Assembly: GCF_014202505.1 (NCBI RefSeq)
Contig: NZ_JACHGW010000005.1
Location: 62,001-126,000, forward strand
Source of the DNA: Armatimonas rosea
GTDB taxonomy: Bacteria; Armatimonadota; Armatimonadia; Armatimonadales; Armatimonadaceae
DNA length: 64,000 nt
Reading direction: 5' to 3'
Made by a program: the position numbers and the translations under genes
The notes under the pieces: generated by a model
Told to the model about the DNA's origin: nothing
Databases searched by the model: none
The model's input: only the letters and a program-made list of their open reading frames with translations
Shown: positions 16,827-25,282 of the stretch, piece by piece
Layout: the number at the start of each line of letters is the position of its first letter
Numbering within the stretch: position 1 is the stretch's first letter

Positions 16827-17444
16827 ATGCCAGCGCAGCGCCTCCAGCCGGAACCCTTTCAATGGGAGACTGCCCTAGACGAGATCGAGACACAAGCGCG
16901 CGGCTACCTGCGCCGGAAGCGGCTTACCCTGATCCTCGGCCCGCTCGCGGGCATCGTCTTCTTTGCTCTGTTCTGGTGGGGAGGCCCCTGGACCCTACGC
17001 GTGTTCTTTCTCTCGTTTTCCTTCGGCCTAATGATGCTCTTTCTCTGGGGCCTGCTGATGCCGGTCGCGCTCCGAAACAAGCTGGTGGACGCCGTAGAGC
17101 AGGAGCCCAACACCGACGATATCCCCTTTGCGTTGCGGCTCTTGGCCCTCCTGCTGCTCCTGGGAATCCACCAGGGGGCGGAGCAGCTCCAAAAGCAGAC
17201 CATTGCAAGGCTGGCCCTGCTGAGTCCCACGCAATTGGCGACATTGCAGGAGCCCGAGCGTGCGCTGCTGCGGCGCTGGGTGGAGCGCGGCGGCACCGAC
17301 GAAAAGATCCGGGCGCTTCTGGTGCTCACCACACTGGGCGACCACGCGACCAAGCCACTCGCACAGCATCTACAGCACCACCCTGATGAGCGCGTTCGTG
17401 AGGCGGCGCTGGATTTTCTCCGCCAAGGAAGCAGTCTTTTATGA
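16827..17444 (+). CDS. membrane protein, second of three tandem paralogues
   Basis: 205 aa. Two hydrophobic segments at about residues 33-50 and 54-78, then PTQLATLQEPERALLRRWV, IRALLVLTTLGDHATKPLA and DERVREAALDFL, matching its neighbours at the same places. The ATG at 16827 is chosen; it follows the first paralogue by 4 bp, and the third starts before this one ends (ATGA). Function unknown. The C-terminal part is like a short HEAT repeat. Confidence 0.7.
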   Translation: MPAQRLQPEPFQWETALDEIETQARGYLRRKRLTLILGPLAGIVFFALFWWGGPWTLRVFFLSFSFGLMMLFLWGLLMPVALRNKLVDAVEQEPNTDDIPFALRLLALLLLLGIHQGAEQLQKQTIARLALLSPTQLATLQEPERALLRRWVERGGTDEKIRALLVLTTLGDHATKPLAQHLQHHPDERVREAALDFLRQGSSLL

Positions 17445-18151
17445 GCCAGCGCCAGCGGGAGCTCATTAGCACCGACGCCCTGATCCGCACCCTCGCCGAG
17501 GAGCCACTGAGCCAGCACCCCACCCTGATCGAGCGAACGCGGCACCTTCCGTTGGAGCTACTCATCCCGCGCATCCTCGAAAAAACCACGGAAAGCTGGC
17601 ACGCAACAAAGCGCAGGACGATCCCGTTCTTCCTCCTGGGAACCGCAGGACTGCTCGGGTTTGCAAAACTGGCCCCCACGGGCTGGTCCTTTATCGGAAC
17701 CCTGGGATTCCTGATCTTTTTGTTCTGGCTGGTGGGGCAGTTGCGGACGCTACCCGGTGAGGAGAACGCCCTGCTCGTGCTGGCCGAGCGCCGCGCGGAG
17801 CTAGGGCAGGACGAGGTCTCTCTGGTGCTGGCTCGGCTCCAATCCGCCCACTCGGTGACCGGTAAAGAGGCGATTGAAGCGGTCCAAGCACTTCGTCAGT
17901 GGCTGATGGCGATCCTCCCGCGGCTGACCGAGGCGCAGTGCCAAGCGCTCACCGAGCCGGAGCGGGAGTTCTTGCGTGGCATGGTTCGGCGCGGTGGCCC
18001 GGAGGAGCGAGTGGCAGGGCTCCTCGTGCTGGCGACGGCGCGTGATGCGGGCATTCTTCCGCTCGCCAAGCTCCTCGCTATCGACGCTCCCGATACCGAC
18101 GAGCGAGTTCGGGAGGCGGCGCAGGAGGTGCTTAGGACGCTGTGGGGCTAG
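17441..18151 (+). CDS. membrane protein, third of three tandem paralogues
   Basis: 236 aa. Two hydrophobic segments near residues 65-82 and 86-105, then EAQCQALTEPEREFLRGMV, VAGLLVLATARDAGILPLA and TDERVREAAQEVLR. It begins MSQRQRELIS, close to the first paralogue's MSQRQQLLNL. The 3' end overlaps the convergent rsmA gene by 20 bp, unusual for this window. Together the three look like a tandem expansion. Their role is unknown. Confidence 0.7.
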   Translation: MSQRQRELISTDALIRTLAEEPLSQHPTLIERTRHLPLELLIPRILEKTTESWHATKRRTIPFFLLGTAGLLGFAKLAPTGWSFIGTLGFLIFLFWLVGQLRTLPGEENALLVLAERRAELGQDEVSLVLARLQSAHSVTGKEAIEAVQALRQWLMAILPRLTEAQCQALTEPEREFLRGMVRRGGPEERVAGLLVLATARDAGILPLAKLLAIDAPDTDERVREAAQEVLRTLWG

Positions 18152-18974
18152 CCAGCGCCCGAGCCAGCGCGGCGATCTCTTCTAGGTGTAGGGTCTCCGC
18201 GCGGCGCTGGGGATCGACCCCGGTTGCCTCCAAGGCGGCGAGGATCTGGTCGCGGGGGCGGTCCATCCCATGTGAGAGCGCCCCGAGCAGGACTTTTCGA
18301 CGCTGGCCAAAGGCGGCACGGCTCACCGCAAAGAACGCCTCGGGGGAGGGGACATCCACGGGCGGCTGTGCGTGGGGGACCAGGTGCAGGATCGCGGAGT
18401 CCACTTTCGGCGGGGGGAAAAACGCCCCACGTGGGACGAGTGCCGGGACATGGACCGCCGCATAGAACTGCATAAACACCGAGAGCGAGCCGTAGGCATC
18501 GGAGTCAGGGGCGGCCTTTGCCCGGTCCGCGACCTCTTTCTGCACCAGCAGGGTGATTGAGGCAAACGGCGGGCGCTGCTCCAGCATCCGAACGAGGAGG
18601 GGCGACGTGATGTTGTAGGGGATATTGGCCACCACCTTGGTCGCGCCCAGCGTGCTCCAGTCGTACTTGAGGGCATCGGCCTCGATCAGGCGCCAGTTGC
18701 TGAACTCCGCCATCACCTCGGCGAGCACGGGCGGCAGGTTCCGATCGAGCTCGATGGAGACCACCGCGCCGGCCCGTGCCGCCAGCTCACGGGTGAGCAC
18801 ACCCGCGCCGGGGCCGATCTCCAGCACGGTATCGTCGTGGGTGAGCGCGGCGGCAGCGACAATCTTCTCCAAGTGGTTGCGGTCCACCAGGAAGTGCTGC
18901 CCAAAGCGCCGGGAGAGCTGAAGGCCATGCCGCTCCAGCAGCGCCTTCAGCTCCGAGGGACGTGTTAATTCCAT
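18132..18974 (-). CDS. rsmA: 16S rRNA (adenine1518-N6/adenine1519-N6)-dimethyltransferase
   Basis: 280 aa. Family marks are clear: RFGQHFLVDRNHLEKIV near the start, the SAM site VLEIGPGAGVLTREL, VVSIELDRNL and the catalytic NIPYN in VVANIPYNITSPLL. The C-terminal domain runs through PKVDSAILHL and AFGQRRKVLLGAL. KsgA/RsmA dimethylates two adjacent adenines near the 3' end of 16S rRNA during 30S assembly. Its 3' end overlaps the third membrane paralogue by 20 bp. A partial repeat of family A lies between its start and the next minus-strand gene's end. Confidence 0.95.
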   Translation of the reverse strand: MELTRPSELKALLERHGLQLSRRFGQHFLVDRNHLEKIVAAAALTHDDTVLEIGPGAGVLTRELAARAGAVVSIELDRNLPPVLAEVMAEFSNWRLIEADALKYDWSTLGATKVVANIPYNITSPLLVRMLEQRPPFASITLLVQKEVADRAKAAPDSDAYGSLSVFMQFYAAVHVPALVPRGAFFPPPKVDSAILHLVPHAQPPVDVPSPEAFFAVSRAAFGQRRKVLLGALSHGMDRPRDQILAALEATGVDPQRRAETLHLEEIAALARALASPTAS

Positions 18975-18977
18975 TTA

Positions 18978-19009
18978 GTTCCCCCGCCGGGCGGAGGCTA
19001 GGGGGTAGG
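18978..19009. repeat. dispersed repeat, family A, right-half copy
   Basis: The stretch cccccgccgggcggaggcta, then gggggtagg, matches the right half of the full copy at 30882-30964 (cccccgccgggcgggggatggggggtagg) in the same orientation. It lies between rsmA and the gene at 19010. Confidence 0.65.
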
Positions 19010-19894
19010 TCATAGCAAGCTATCTGGCGCGGGCTTGCGCGGCGCGGGGCGTGCAGGCGGACGGGCGGCACCGCGCGGTGGCGGCGGCGGGGCGTCCTCA
19101 TCGGCGAAGGGATCGTCGAGGTCGTCGAGCTCCTCATCGCCGCCGGGGTCTGCGTTGGGGCGCTCTGGCTCACGTACCCGCTGGATGGGGGCGTTGGCGG
19201 GAACCTGACGTGCCTGGGGAGGGGGCGGCATGTCCGCAGGCGCAGGTCGCGGTGTGGGCCGTGGTGGGAGCGACGACGCCGGGCGCAGAGGCAGATCCCC
19301 TAGGCCCTCGGGCTGGGGTTGTGGCGGACGCGTTTGCTGGGGAGGGGGAGCGGGGCGCGGCGCGGGCGCTGCCGCACGGGGAGCTGGCGCGAGCTCTTCG
19401 TCATCGTCGAAGGGCGGCGGTGGCTCATCGCGCATCGGCATGGGCGCGGGGCGTGGGGGCGCAGCTTGTGGGACGGGCGCAACGCGCTGCGGCGGACCGT
19501 AGCTACTCGGACCGGGAGGGGGCGGTGCCATACGCGGCCCCGCGGCGGCTCCTCCGCGGCGGGGGCCACCTTCTTCAAGCTCGGGCGCGAACTGGGCACC
19601 GTAGCCACACATCGCCAGCGCTCGTCCGACACTGCCGGTCTCTGCCTTCTCAATGTAGTCGCCAAAGCCCTTGACATCTTCCTTCTTGGTGGCGGTGGCG
19701 ATCAGGCGCCCCTCTTCATTAAAGATCGTCGCGCGGAAGACCGCATACTGTTTTTCGTGGTTGATCTCGACGGCATCGGTGACGATCCCCCAGTCGGGGT
19801 GATCGGCGCGAAACCAGATCAGGCGGGCAGAGACAGGGAGGTACTCACGGCCTCCCTGAACTTTAATGACATAGCGCTTGGGGTCAAAAGACAT
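19010..19894 (-). CDS. possible ssDNA-annealing-type (Rad52/Erf-like) protein with long Pro-rich tail
   Basis: 294 aa. The first 110 residues are compact: VIKVQGGREYLPVSARLIWF, HEKQYAVFRATIFNEEGRLI, then DYIEKAETGSVGRALAMCGYG. The last motif (EKAETxavGRALamlGyG) is shared by phage-type single-strand annealing proteins of the Erf/Sak groups, so a DNA-annealing role is possible but unproven. The remaining 180 residues are Pro, Arg, Ala and acidic clusters without structure. Start chosen at the ATG at 19894, preceded by a purine-rich site (cagga). It follows rsmA on the minus strand. Confidence 0.55.
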   Translation of the reverse strand: MSFDPKRYVIKVQGGREYLPVSARLIWFRADHPDWGIVTDAVEINHEKQYAVFRATIFNEEGRLIATATKKEDVKGFGDYIEKAETGSVGRALAMCGYGAQFAPELEEGGPRRGGAAAGPRMAPPPPGPSSYGPPQRVAPVPQAAPPRPAPMPMRDEPPPPFDDDEELAPAPRAAAPAPRPAPPPQQTRPPQPQPEGLGDLPLRPASSLPPRPTPRPAPADMPPPPQARQVPANAPIQRVREPERPNADPGGDEELDDLDDPFADEDAPPPPPRGAARPPARPAPRKPAPDSLL

Positions 19895-20025
19895 AGTTCC
19901 TGTACTCGATTCTAAGGGTTCCACGCCGGGGGGAGGCGTTCCTTCTTTCCCCGGTATTTTAGGGGTTTTTGTCAGGCTGATGTTATGAATAACTATTAGA
20001 GAATGTTTATATTGTTAAGCCTAAC
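19895..20025. other. intergenic stretch upstream of the DUF348-3D gene
   Basis: About 130 bp between the divergent gene starting at 19894 and the promoter at 20026. No gene is seen. On the minus side TAGAAT (19909-19914) is a possible -10 for the neighbour. The rest is AT-rich. Confidence 0.4.
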
Positions 20026-20054
20026 TTGACATTAATAACGGTCAGGGTTATACT
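20026..20054 (+). promoter_or_regulatory. near-consensus sigma70 promoter
   Basis: TTGACA (20026-20031), 17-bp spacer, TATACT (20049-20054). Transcription should start near 20061, leaving about 150 nt of leader before the ATG at 20210. It is one of the two strongest promoter-like sites of the window. Confidence 0.75.
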
Positions 20055-20060
20055 CTACCG

Positions 20061-20200
20061 GTTTTGGAAAAACCGGAAACGGTATTTTCAATGCCCACCA
20101 CGTCGGCAATCGTGCCGATTGGCGGACCCAAATTGGCGTTCGTCTCTGACTGCGGAGGGTGGCCTACTGACTTTTGTGCCAGGCTATCCCCACCGAGAAA
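20061..20200 (+). promoter_or_regulatory. structured 5' leader, possible riboswitch
   Basis: The leader can form ccggttttggaaaaaccgg (20058-20076), tcggcaatcgtgccga (20103-20118) and a longer pairing around ggtggcc...ggctatcc. The piece ggcggacccaaattgg is like part of ydaO-type c-di-AMP sensors, which often precede DUF348/3D or Rpf-like wall genes, but the conserved late motif (gtcagctaacc) is absent. So a structured RNA is likely; its class is not settled. Confidence 0.35.
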
Positions 20201-20209
20201 GGAGGCATC

Positions 20210-20899
20210 ATGCCCTTCACAACCTATACGCGCACTGCAATCGCTACCCTGGCCGCTCTGACCAGTGTGGTCGCCTTTGCACAGTCGGGCGCAAACAAGC
20301 TGCACACCGTCGTTTTGTCGGTACAGGGGGAGAGCCACGTGCTCCGAACCACCGCCAAGACCATTGGTGCGCTGCTCCAGGAACAGAATGTGGCGCTCAC
20401 CGAGCAGCTACAGCTCTCTGCTCCTCTCACCACTCCCATCACCGAGGGAATGCAGGTCTCTCTGGAGGCAAAAGCCTCTTCTGAGCCGAAAGCAGCCCCG
20501 GCAGTGGCCTCTCCTAAACCGCCTGCGCCCACGAAGGCCGCGGCACCCACGAAAGAGGCAGCGCGCGGGACACTCAGCTCCCGTGGTGTTCTGGGAAATC
20601 TCTCTCGCTACGAAGGTAAGCGTGTTCTCACCCTGACTGCCACAGGCTACGGCCCCGGCGAGAACGGTCGGTGGGGGAACCGTACCACGATGGGCACTCG
20701 TGTTCGCTACGGCGTTGTCGCAGTCGATCCCCGTGTCATCAAGCTCGGCACTCGGCTCTATGTCGAGGGATACGGCGAGTGCGTCGCCGAAGACACCGGC
20801 GGTGCCATCAAAGGAATGCGCATCGACCTTGCCTTCAACTCGGATAGCGTGGCCAACCAGTACGGCCGCAAGCGTGTCCGGGTCGTGATCCTGGACTAA
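20210..20899 (+). CDS. secreted DUF348-3D domain protein (cell-wall lytic enzyme-like)
   Basis: 229 aa. A signal-peptide-like start (RTAIATLAALTSVVAFAQ) is followed by a DUF348 region (VVLSVQGESHVLRTTAKTIG ... EGMQVSLEA), a Pro/Ala/Lys linker, and a 3D domain with TATGYGPGENGRWG, the aspartates VAVDPRVIKLG and AEDTGGAIKGMRIDLAF. DUF348 plus 3D is the architecture of YabE/YocH-type and resuscitation-promoting-factor-like proteins that act on peptidoglycan; the 3D domain shares the MltA barrel. The ATG at 20210 is preceded by aaaggagg. A strong promoter and a long leader suggest regulated expression. Confidence 0.85.
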   Translation: MPFTTYTRTAIATLAALTSVVAFAQSGANKLHTVVLSVQGESHVLRTTAKTIGALLQEQNVALTEQLQLSAPLTTPITEGMQVSLEAKASSEPKAAPAVASPKPPAPTKAAAPTKEAARGTLSSRGVLGNLSRYEGKRVLTLTATGYGPGENGRWGNRTTMGTRVRYGVVAVDPRVIKLGTRLYVEGYGECVAEDTGGAIKGMRIDLAFNSDSVANQYGRKRVRVVILD

Positions 20900-20921
20900 G
20901 TCCACAGAGCAGCCCACGGGA

Positions 20922-21215
20922 ATGGACGAATTTGAAGCGATCTATGCGCTGGTTCGGACCATCCCCGCGGGCTGTGTTTTAAGCTACGGTGAGGTAGGAG
21001 ATCGGGTAGGGGCACGACCTCGAACGGTCGGGAGGGCGATGGCGCACTCTGCCGAAGAAGATCAGGTGCCTTGGCACCGTGTGGTCGGAAGCGATGGCAC
21101 CCTCCGGGTCGCACGCCACTCTCCCGTCCTTGCCGCTGAGCAGCGCCGACGCCTCGAAAAAGAGGGGATTGTCTTCGATTCCCGAGGGCGCGTTCCGATT
21201 TCCTTCTTCTGGTGA
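20922..21215 (+). CDS. alkyltransferase-like protein (ATL)
   Basis: 97 aa, matching the C-terminal domain of O6-alkylguanine-DNA alkyltransferase: IPAGCVLSYGEVGDRVG, ARTVGRAMAH-like helix and VPWHRVVGSDG. In true MGMT the motif is PCHRV; here Trp replaces the acceptor Cys (PWHRV), the mark of ATL proteins, which bind alkylated guanine and hand it to nucleotide-excision repair instead of repairing it. Starts 22 bp after the 3D-domain gene, on the same strand. Confidence 0.9.
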   Translation: MDEFEAIYALVRTIPAGCVLSYGEVGDRVGARPRTVGRAMAHSAEEDQVPWHRVVGSDGTLRVARHSPVLAAEQRRRLEKEGIVFDSRGRVPISFFW

Positions 21216-21274
21216 GAAAACCCGCAATTGTGCGGCAATTTCTATGCCACAAGAGCATTCTGTGAAAAAATGCG

Positions 21275-21280
21275 TATAAT
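21275..21280 (+). promoter_or_regulatory. -10 box TATAAT upstream of the TPR gene
   Basis: TATAAT, in the context gcgtataatgcg, lies 17 nt before the TTG start at 21298. A similar gtataatgc appears at 22164-22172 before the next gene. No good -35 is seen for either. Confidence 0.4.
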
Positions 21281-21297
21281 GCGATTCAGGAACGACG

Positions 21298-22107
21298 TTG
21301 GCAGGCAAGGCTACAGCACTAATCTCCGATACAGACTCTCTCCCGCTCCCCTCCGATGAGTGGCGCTGGCTGCATCAAGCCGATGCGCTGGCGGCATCCG
21401 GAAGAGTGGAGGAGGCGGTCGCCCAGCTTCGCACTTTAGTGCATGCCCTCCCCGACTCCACACGCGGCTACCTCCGACTCGCAACCCTCTTACGGCAGCG
21501 ACGACGTGCCGGTGAGGCGCGGGAGATCCTCGAGACCGCCGTCGCCCACGTCCCCGATTGTCCTGTCTCCCGCGAGGCACTGGCGGATATCTGTGTCGAG
21601 ATTGGGCGCTTCGACGATGTGATCCAGCACGGGAAGATGCTCCTGCAGCTCCAGCCCCGCTCGATCCATGCCCGCGACCTGCTCTCCACTGCCTACCTGC
21701 ACCGAGGACAGTACGAGCGCGCCCTGCGCCTCACCGATGAGATGGTCCGCCTCGATCCCTTCGATAGTGCCCATCACTTTAAGCGCGGGGTGATCCTCCA
21801 GCAGCTAGGGCTTCTTTCACCGTCGTGCGAGGCCTTTGCACGCACTCTCGAGCTCAACCCCGACGACGAGCTACGGGAGGCTTGTCAGATGGCCATTGAT
21901 CTCCTGGAGCGCTACCAGATCCGTCAGCTCTTGACCTTGGCCTCCGAAGACGTGCTCTTCCACCTGCATCTCTTGCGGGAGCCACAGGCACAGGTACAGG
22001 CGCGGGGCTTCCACCTCTCCGAGACCGCCGTTGCTGTGCTGGTTGCGCAGCTGGCGCACCTAACACCAGACTATCAGCCGGGCTGGCGGCACTACCGGTG
22101 CCACTAG
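21298..22107 (+). CDS. tetratricopeptide-repeat protein
   Basis: 269 aa from a TTG start. Several TPR units follow one another: WLHQADALAASGRVEEAVAQ, YLRLATLLRQRRRAGEAREIL, EALADICVEIGRFDDVIQHG, ARDLLSTAYLHRGQYERALR and FKRGVILQQLGLLSPSCEAF. The helix-pair pattern is clear; TPRs mediate protein contacts. No signal peptide and no other domain, so the partner is unknown. Preceded by a TATAAT box. Confidence 0.8.
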   Translation: MAGKATALISDTDSLPLPSDEWRWLHQADALAASGRVEEAVAQLRTLVHALPDSTRGYLRLATLLRQRRRAGEAREILETAVAHVPDCPVSREALADICVEIGRFDDVIQHGKMLLQLQPRSIHARDLLSTAYLHRGQYERALRLTDEMVRLDPFDSAHHFKRGVILQQLGLLSPSCEAFARTLELNPDDELREACQMAIDLLERYQIRQLLTLASEDVLFHLHLLREPQAQVQARGFHLSETAVAVLVAQLAHLTPDYQPGWRHYRCH

Positions 22108-22164
22108 GACAGCGCCAAAACCAGGGTGTCGGAAAACACACCCCCAATCGCGGCAGAGTTGCCG

Positions 22165-22170
22165 TATAAT
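22165..22170 (+). promoter_or_regulatory. -10 box TATAAT upstream of the DUF3592-like gene
   Basis: TATAAT at 22165-22170, about 60 nt before the ATG at 22233. The leader carries gtgaggatttattcgcc, a weak ribosome-binding site. Confidence 0.4.
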
Positions 22171-22232
22171 GCACCGCAAAATATACTCGCTCTTCTAAGC
22201 GACTTTATTGCCTTCGTGAGGATTTATTCGCC

Positions 22233-22928
22233 ATGTCCATGAACGTGAACGTCGATGATGCCTGGTCTCCTGAACCAGAGCTCCTGGAAGCCGCCCCCCG
22301 ACGGATCGTGTCGTTTGACGATGTCCCAGATCGGAACCGTCCCAATGTCCTGGTGATGGGGGGAATCTCTGGCCTGCTTTTGGTAGGAGGGTTTGCGCTC
22401 TTTGGGATCGCGATCACCAAACATAGCTTCAATGCCGTTATGGGGCTTCCCCTGGTGCTGGCTGGGGTTGCGGGGCTGGTCTACTTCCCCTTGCGTCTCC
22501 GACAGCACCTCTCCCGCGCCGAGCACCTGCTCACCAATGGCGCTCCGGTGATGGCGCGAATTCTCTCCGCGGATAACCTCAACGGCGATACCTACGCCCG
22601 AAGTGTCAAGTACCAGGTCTCGCTCCCCGGGGGCGACCTGGATCACCGCGAGGTCAATGTCGATGACCGGGTCTTGCCCAAGCGGATTCCGTCGAACACC
22701 ACGGCGCTGATGGACCTGAGCTCGGGCGATGTCGAGCTCTATATCGCACTCCCGTTTCGGGCGGTGCTCAAGTCCGCTCCCCGTGTCACGACCACCGCGA
22801 CTACCCAGGAGCCCGCTCGCCCCGTGCCCTCGGAGATGGGGACGATCGCGGTCTCCGATGCGCCCGAGATCAAGCGGGAGAAGCCCAAGGACGAGACCCC
22901 GCAGCCCAAGCGCGAGACCTTCGAGTAA
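22233..22928 (+). CDS. membrane protein, DUF3592-like
   Basis: 231 aa. Two adjacent hydrophobic segments at about residues 39-63 and 68-87 form a hairpin. They are followed by a soluble domain (SRAEHLLTNGAPVMARILSA, YARSVKYQVSLPGG, REVNVDDRVLP) with the usual DUF3592 style of a small beta domain reading 'G..v.A.I...'. The last 45 residues are rich in Pro, Lys and Glu and probably unstructured. Function unknown. Just upstream of the PyrR-controlled operon but not part of it. Confidence 0.65.
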   Translation: MSMNVNVDDAWSPEPELLEAAPRRIVSFDDVPDRNRPNVLVMGGISGLLLVGGFALFGIAITKHSFNAVMGLPLVLAGVAGLVYFPLRLRQHLSRAEHLLTNGAPVMARILSADNLNGDTYARSVKYQVSLPGGDLDHREVNVDDRVLPKRIPSNTTALMDLSSGDVELYIALPFRAVLKSAPRVTTTATTQEPARPVPSEMGTIAVSDAPEIKREKPKDETPQPKRETFE

Positions 22929-22931
22929 GAG

Positions 22932-22960
22932 TTGCATGCCGGGGTTGGGCATGCTACACT
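22932..22960 (+). promoter_or_regulatory. promoter of the pyr operon
   Basis: TTGCAT (22932-22937), 17-bp spacer, TACACT (22955-22960). Transcription would start at about 22967, some 170 nt before pyrR, leaving room for the attenuation leader that follows. Confidence 0.6.
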
Positions 22961-22990
22961 GACAATAGACAACTGCAAAGTCCCTTGTGA

Positions 22991-23674
<684 letters not shown>

Positions 23675-23675
<1 letters not shown>

Positions 23676-24598
23676 TGAACCTAGCCGGACGTGATCTACT
23701 GGGCCTGGAAGGGCTCGAAAAAGAAGCCATCGAGACGATCTTAGACAACGCGACAACCTTCTCTGAGGTCCTACGCCGCGATGTGAAGAAGGTCCCAACC
23801 CTGCGCGGCAAGTCGGTGATCACGATGTTCTTCGAGAACTCCACGCGCACCCGCTCCAGCTTCGAGGCGGCGGGCAAGTACATGAGCGCCGATGTGATCA
23901 ATATCAGCGGCAGTGCATCGAGCGCCAGCAAGGGCGAGAGCCTCCGCGACACGTTCCTGACCCTCCAAGCGCTCACGGCAGACCTAGTCATCATGCGCAC
24001 CCCGTTTAGCGGCGCGTGCCACCAGGCCGCCGAGTGGGTGGACATTCCCGTGGTCAACGCCGGCGATGGCATGCACGAGCACCCCACCCAGGGCCTGCTC
24101 GATGCCCTCACCATCCGCGATGCCAAGGGCAGTATCGAGGGCCTTAAAGTCGCCATTGTCGGGGATGTGCTACACTCGCGGGTCGCGCGGAGCAATATCT
24201 GGGGGCTCAACACGCTCGGTGCCGATGTCCACCTGGTCGGCCCCAAGACCCTCCTGCCCACCGATGCCGACAAGCTCCCCGTGACCGTCCACACCAACCT
24301 AGAAGAGGGCCTGGAGAACGCCGATGTCGTGATGGTGCTACGCCTCCAGCTAGAGCGCATGGCAAAAGCGCTCTTCCCGACCCCGCGTGAGTACTGCAAC
24401 CTCTTTGGCGTGAGCAAGAAAGCCCTCCGCGCCGCCAAGCCCGATGCGATCGTGATGCACCCAGGCCCCATGAACCGTGGCCTTGAGATCTCCGGCGATG
24501 TCCCGGACCTACCGAGCGCGGTGATCGAGAAGCAAGTCACCAATGGAGTCGCCACCAGAATGGCCGTCCTCTATCTCCTCTTGGGAGCGGAAGGGTGA
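23675..24598 (+). CDS. pyrB: aspartate carbamoyltransferase catalytic subunit
   Basis: 307 aa, standard length. Carbamoyl-phosphate site FFENSTRTRSSFEAAGKYM (STRTR), INISGSASSASKGESLRDT, VVNAGDGMHEHPTQGLLD and aspartate site MVLRLQLERM are all in place. It joins carbamoyl phosphate and aspartate to carbamoyl aspartate, step two of UMP synthesis, in the cytoplasm. Overlaps pyrR by one base and the next small ORF by four (GTGA). Confidence 0.97.
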
Positions 24599-24885
24599 GT
24601 AGCTTATCCCGTCAGAATCCCCCCGATCAGAACGGGGGAACTGGAGAGCCTTTGGCTGCGAAGGCCGTGCCGGCCATGGTCTTACCTTTTGAGGGGCGCT
24701 TCTGCAAGAGCTGTTTTCCGAGCGGGAAAATGGTGCTATCTCGGTGTGAGGACTGCGGACATCTCTGTGCGGTTATCCATGATGGCTGGGGGAAGCCAGA
24801 GAAGCTTGTTTGTGGTCATACGATAGTCTCTGAGATTATTCGATGGCCTTGTCTAAACTGTGGTTCAAAGGATAGGTTGCAATGA
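24595..24885 (+). CDS. small zinc-ribbon protein between pyrB and pyrC
   Basis: 96 aa from a GTG overlapping the pyrB stop. Four cysteine pairs or near pairs are seen: FCKSCF, RCEDCG, VCGH and PCLNCG, suggesting two small zinc knuckles. The first 30 residues are unstructured. No family is recognised. Lower GC than its neighbours from about 24720 on. Position in the operon might mean co-regulation, but it is not a known pyrimidine gene. Confidence 0.6.
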   Translation: MSSLSRQNPPDQNGGTGEPLAAKAVPAMVLPFEGRFCKSCFPSGKMVLSRCEDCGHLCAVIHDGWGKPEKLVCGHTIVSEIIRWPCLNCGSKDRLQ

Positions 24886-24888
24886 GTC

Positions 24889-25212
24889 ATGGGCCGGACA
24901 CTTCTCGAAGATATGCTCTATATGGCAGGATATCTTTTCCTGTTGGCTATGCTGGCTCTACTTCTCCTGATTCCTTCAGCTTGGTGTGTTGGTACTCTTG
25001 CATCCAGGTACTGGCCTGTATCAGTAGCGCCACTGCTCACCTTCACGTTTATCCTTTGTGCCTGGGGAAGTTTTCGAATCTCACTGCGAGTAGAGAAAGC
25101 TCTTGTGAAGCGTGGGGGAAATGCGGTCAATATGCTGGGGCAACTTGGCTGTCTACTTTTTCTTTTTCTGACGTTGCTTCCTATTGTCTTGCATTTTCTG
25201 GCAAAACGATAA
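24889..25212 (+). CDS. small integral membrane protein
   Basis: 107 aa, mostly hydrophobic: segments around residues 10-32 (MAGYLFLLAMLALLLLIPSA), 42-62 and 83-103. No domain is recognised. It is chosen over an overlapping reading frame starting at 24882 because this frame gives clean membrane helices while the other gives a disordered peptide. With its zinc-ribbon neighbour it forms a two-gene insert in the pyr operon, less GC-rich than the rest. Confidence 0.55.
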   Translation: MGRTLLEDMLYMAGYLFLLAMLALLLLIPSAWCVGTLASRYWPVSVAPLLTFTFILCAWGSFRISLRVEKALVKRGGNAVNMLGQLGCLLFLFLTLLPIVLHFLAKR

Positions 25213-25217
25213 CGGCA

Positions 25218-25253
25218 GTCGCGGAGCGATTTTTTGGCGCTTGCGCCTCTAGA
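25218..25253. repeat. dispersed repeat, family B, copy 2
   Basis: gtcgcggagcgat, then tggcgcttgcgcctctaga, the same blocks in the same order as at 10824-10859. It lies between the small membrane protein and pyrC, ending about 30 bp before the pyrC start. Confidence 0.55.
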
Positions 25254-25282
25254 CGCCGATTTCAATCGGTGGGATCAAAACT

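Noticed and set aside
20061-20200. Assigning the leader to the ydaO (c-di-AMP) riboswitch class
   Set aside because: Only one conserved piece is recognisable; the gtcagctaacc element and the long-range pairing could not be matched by eye.
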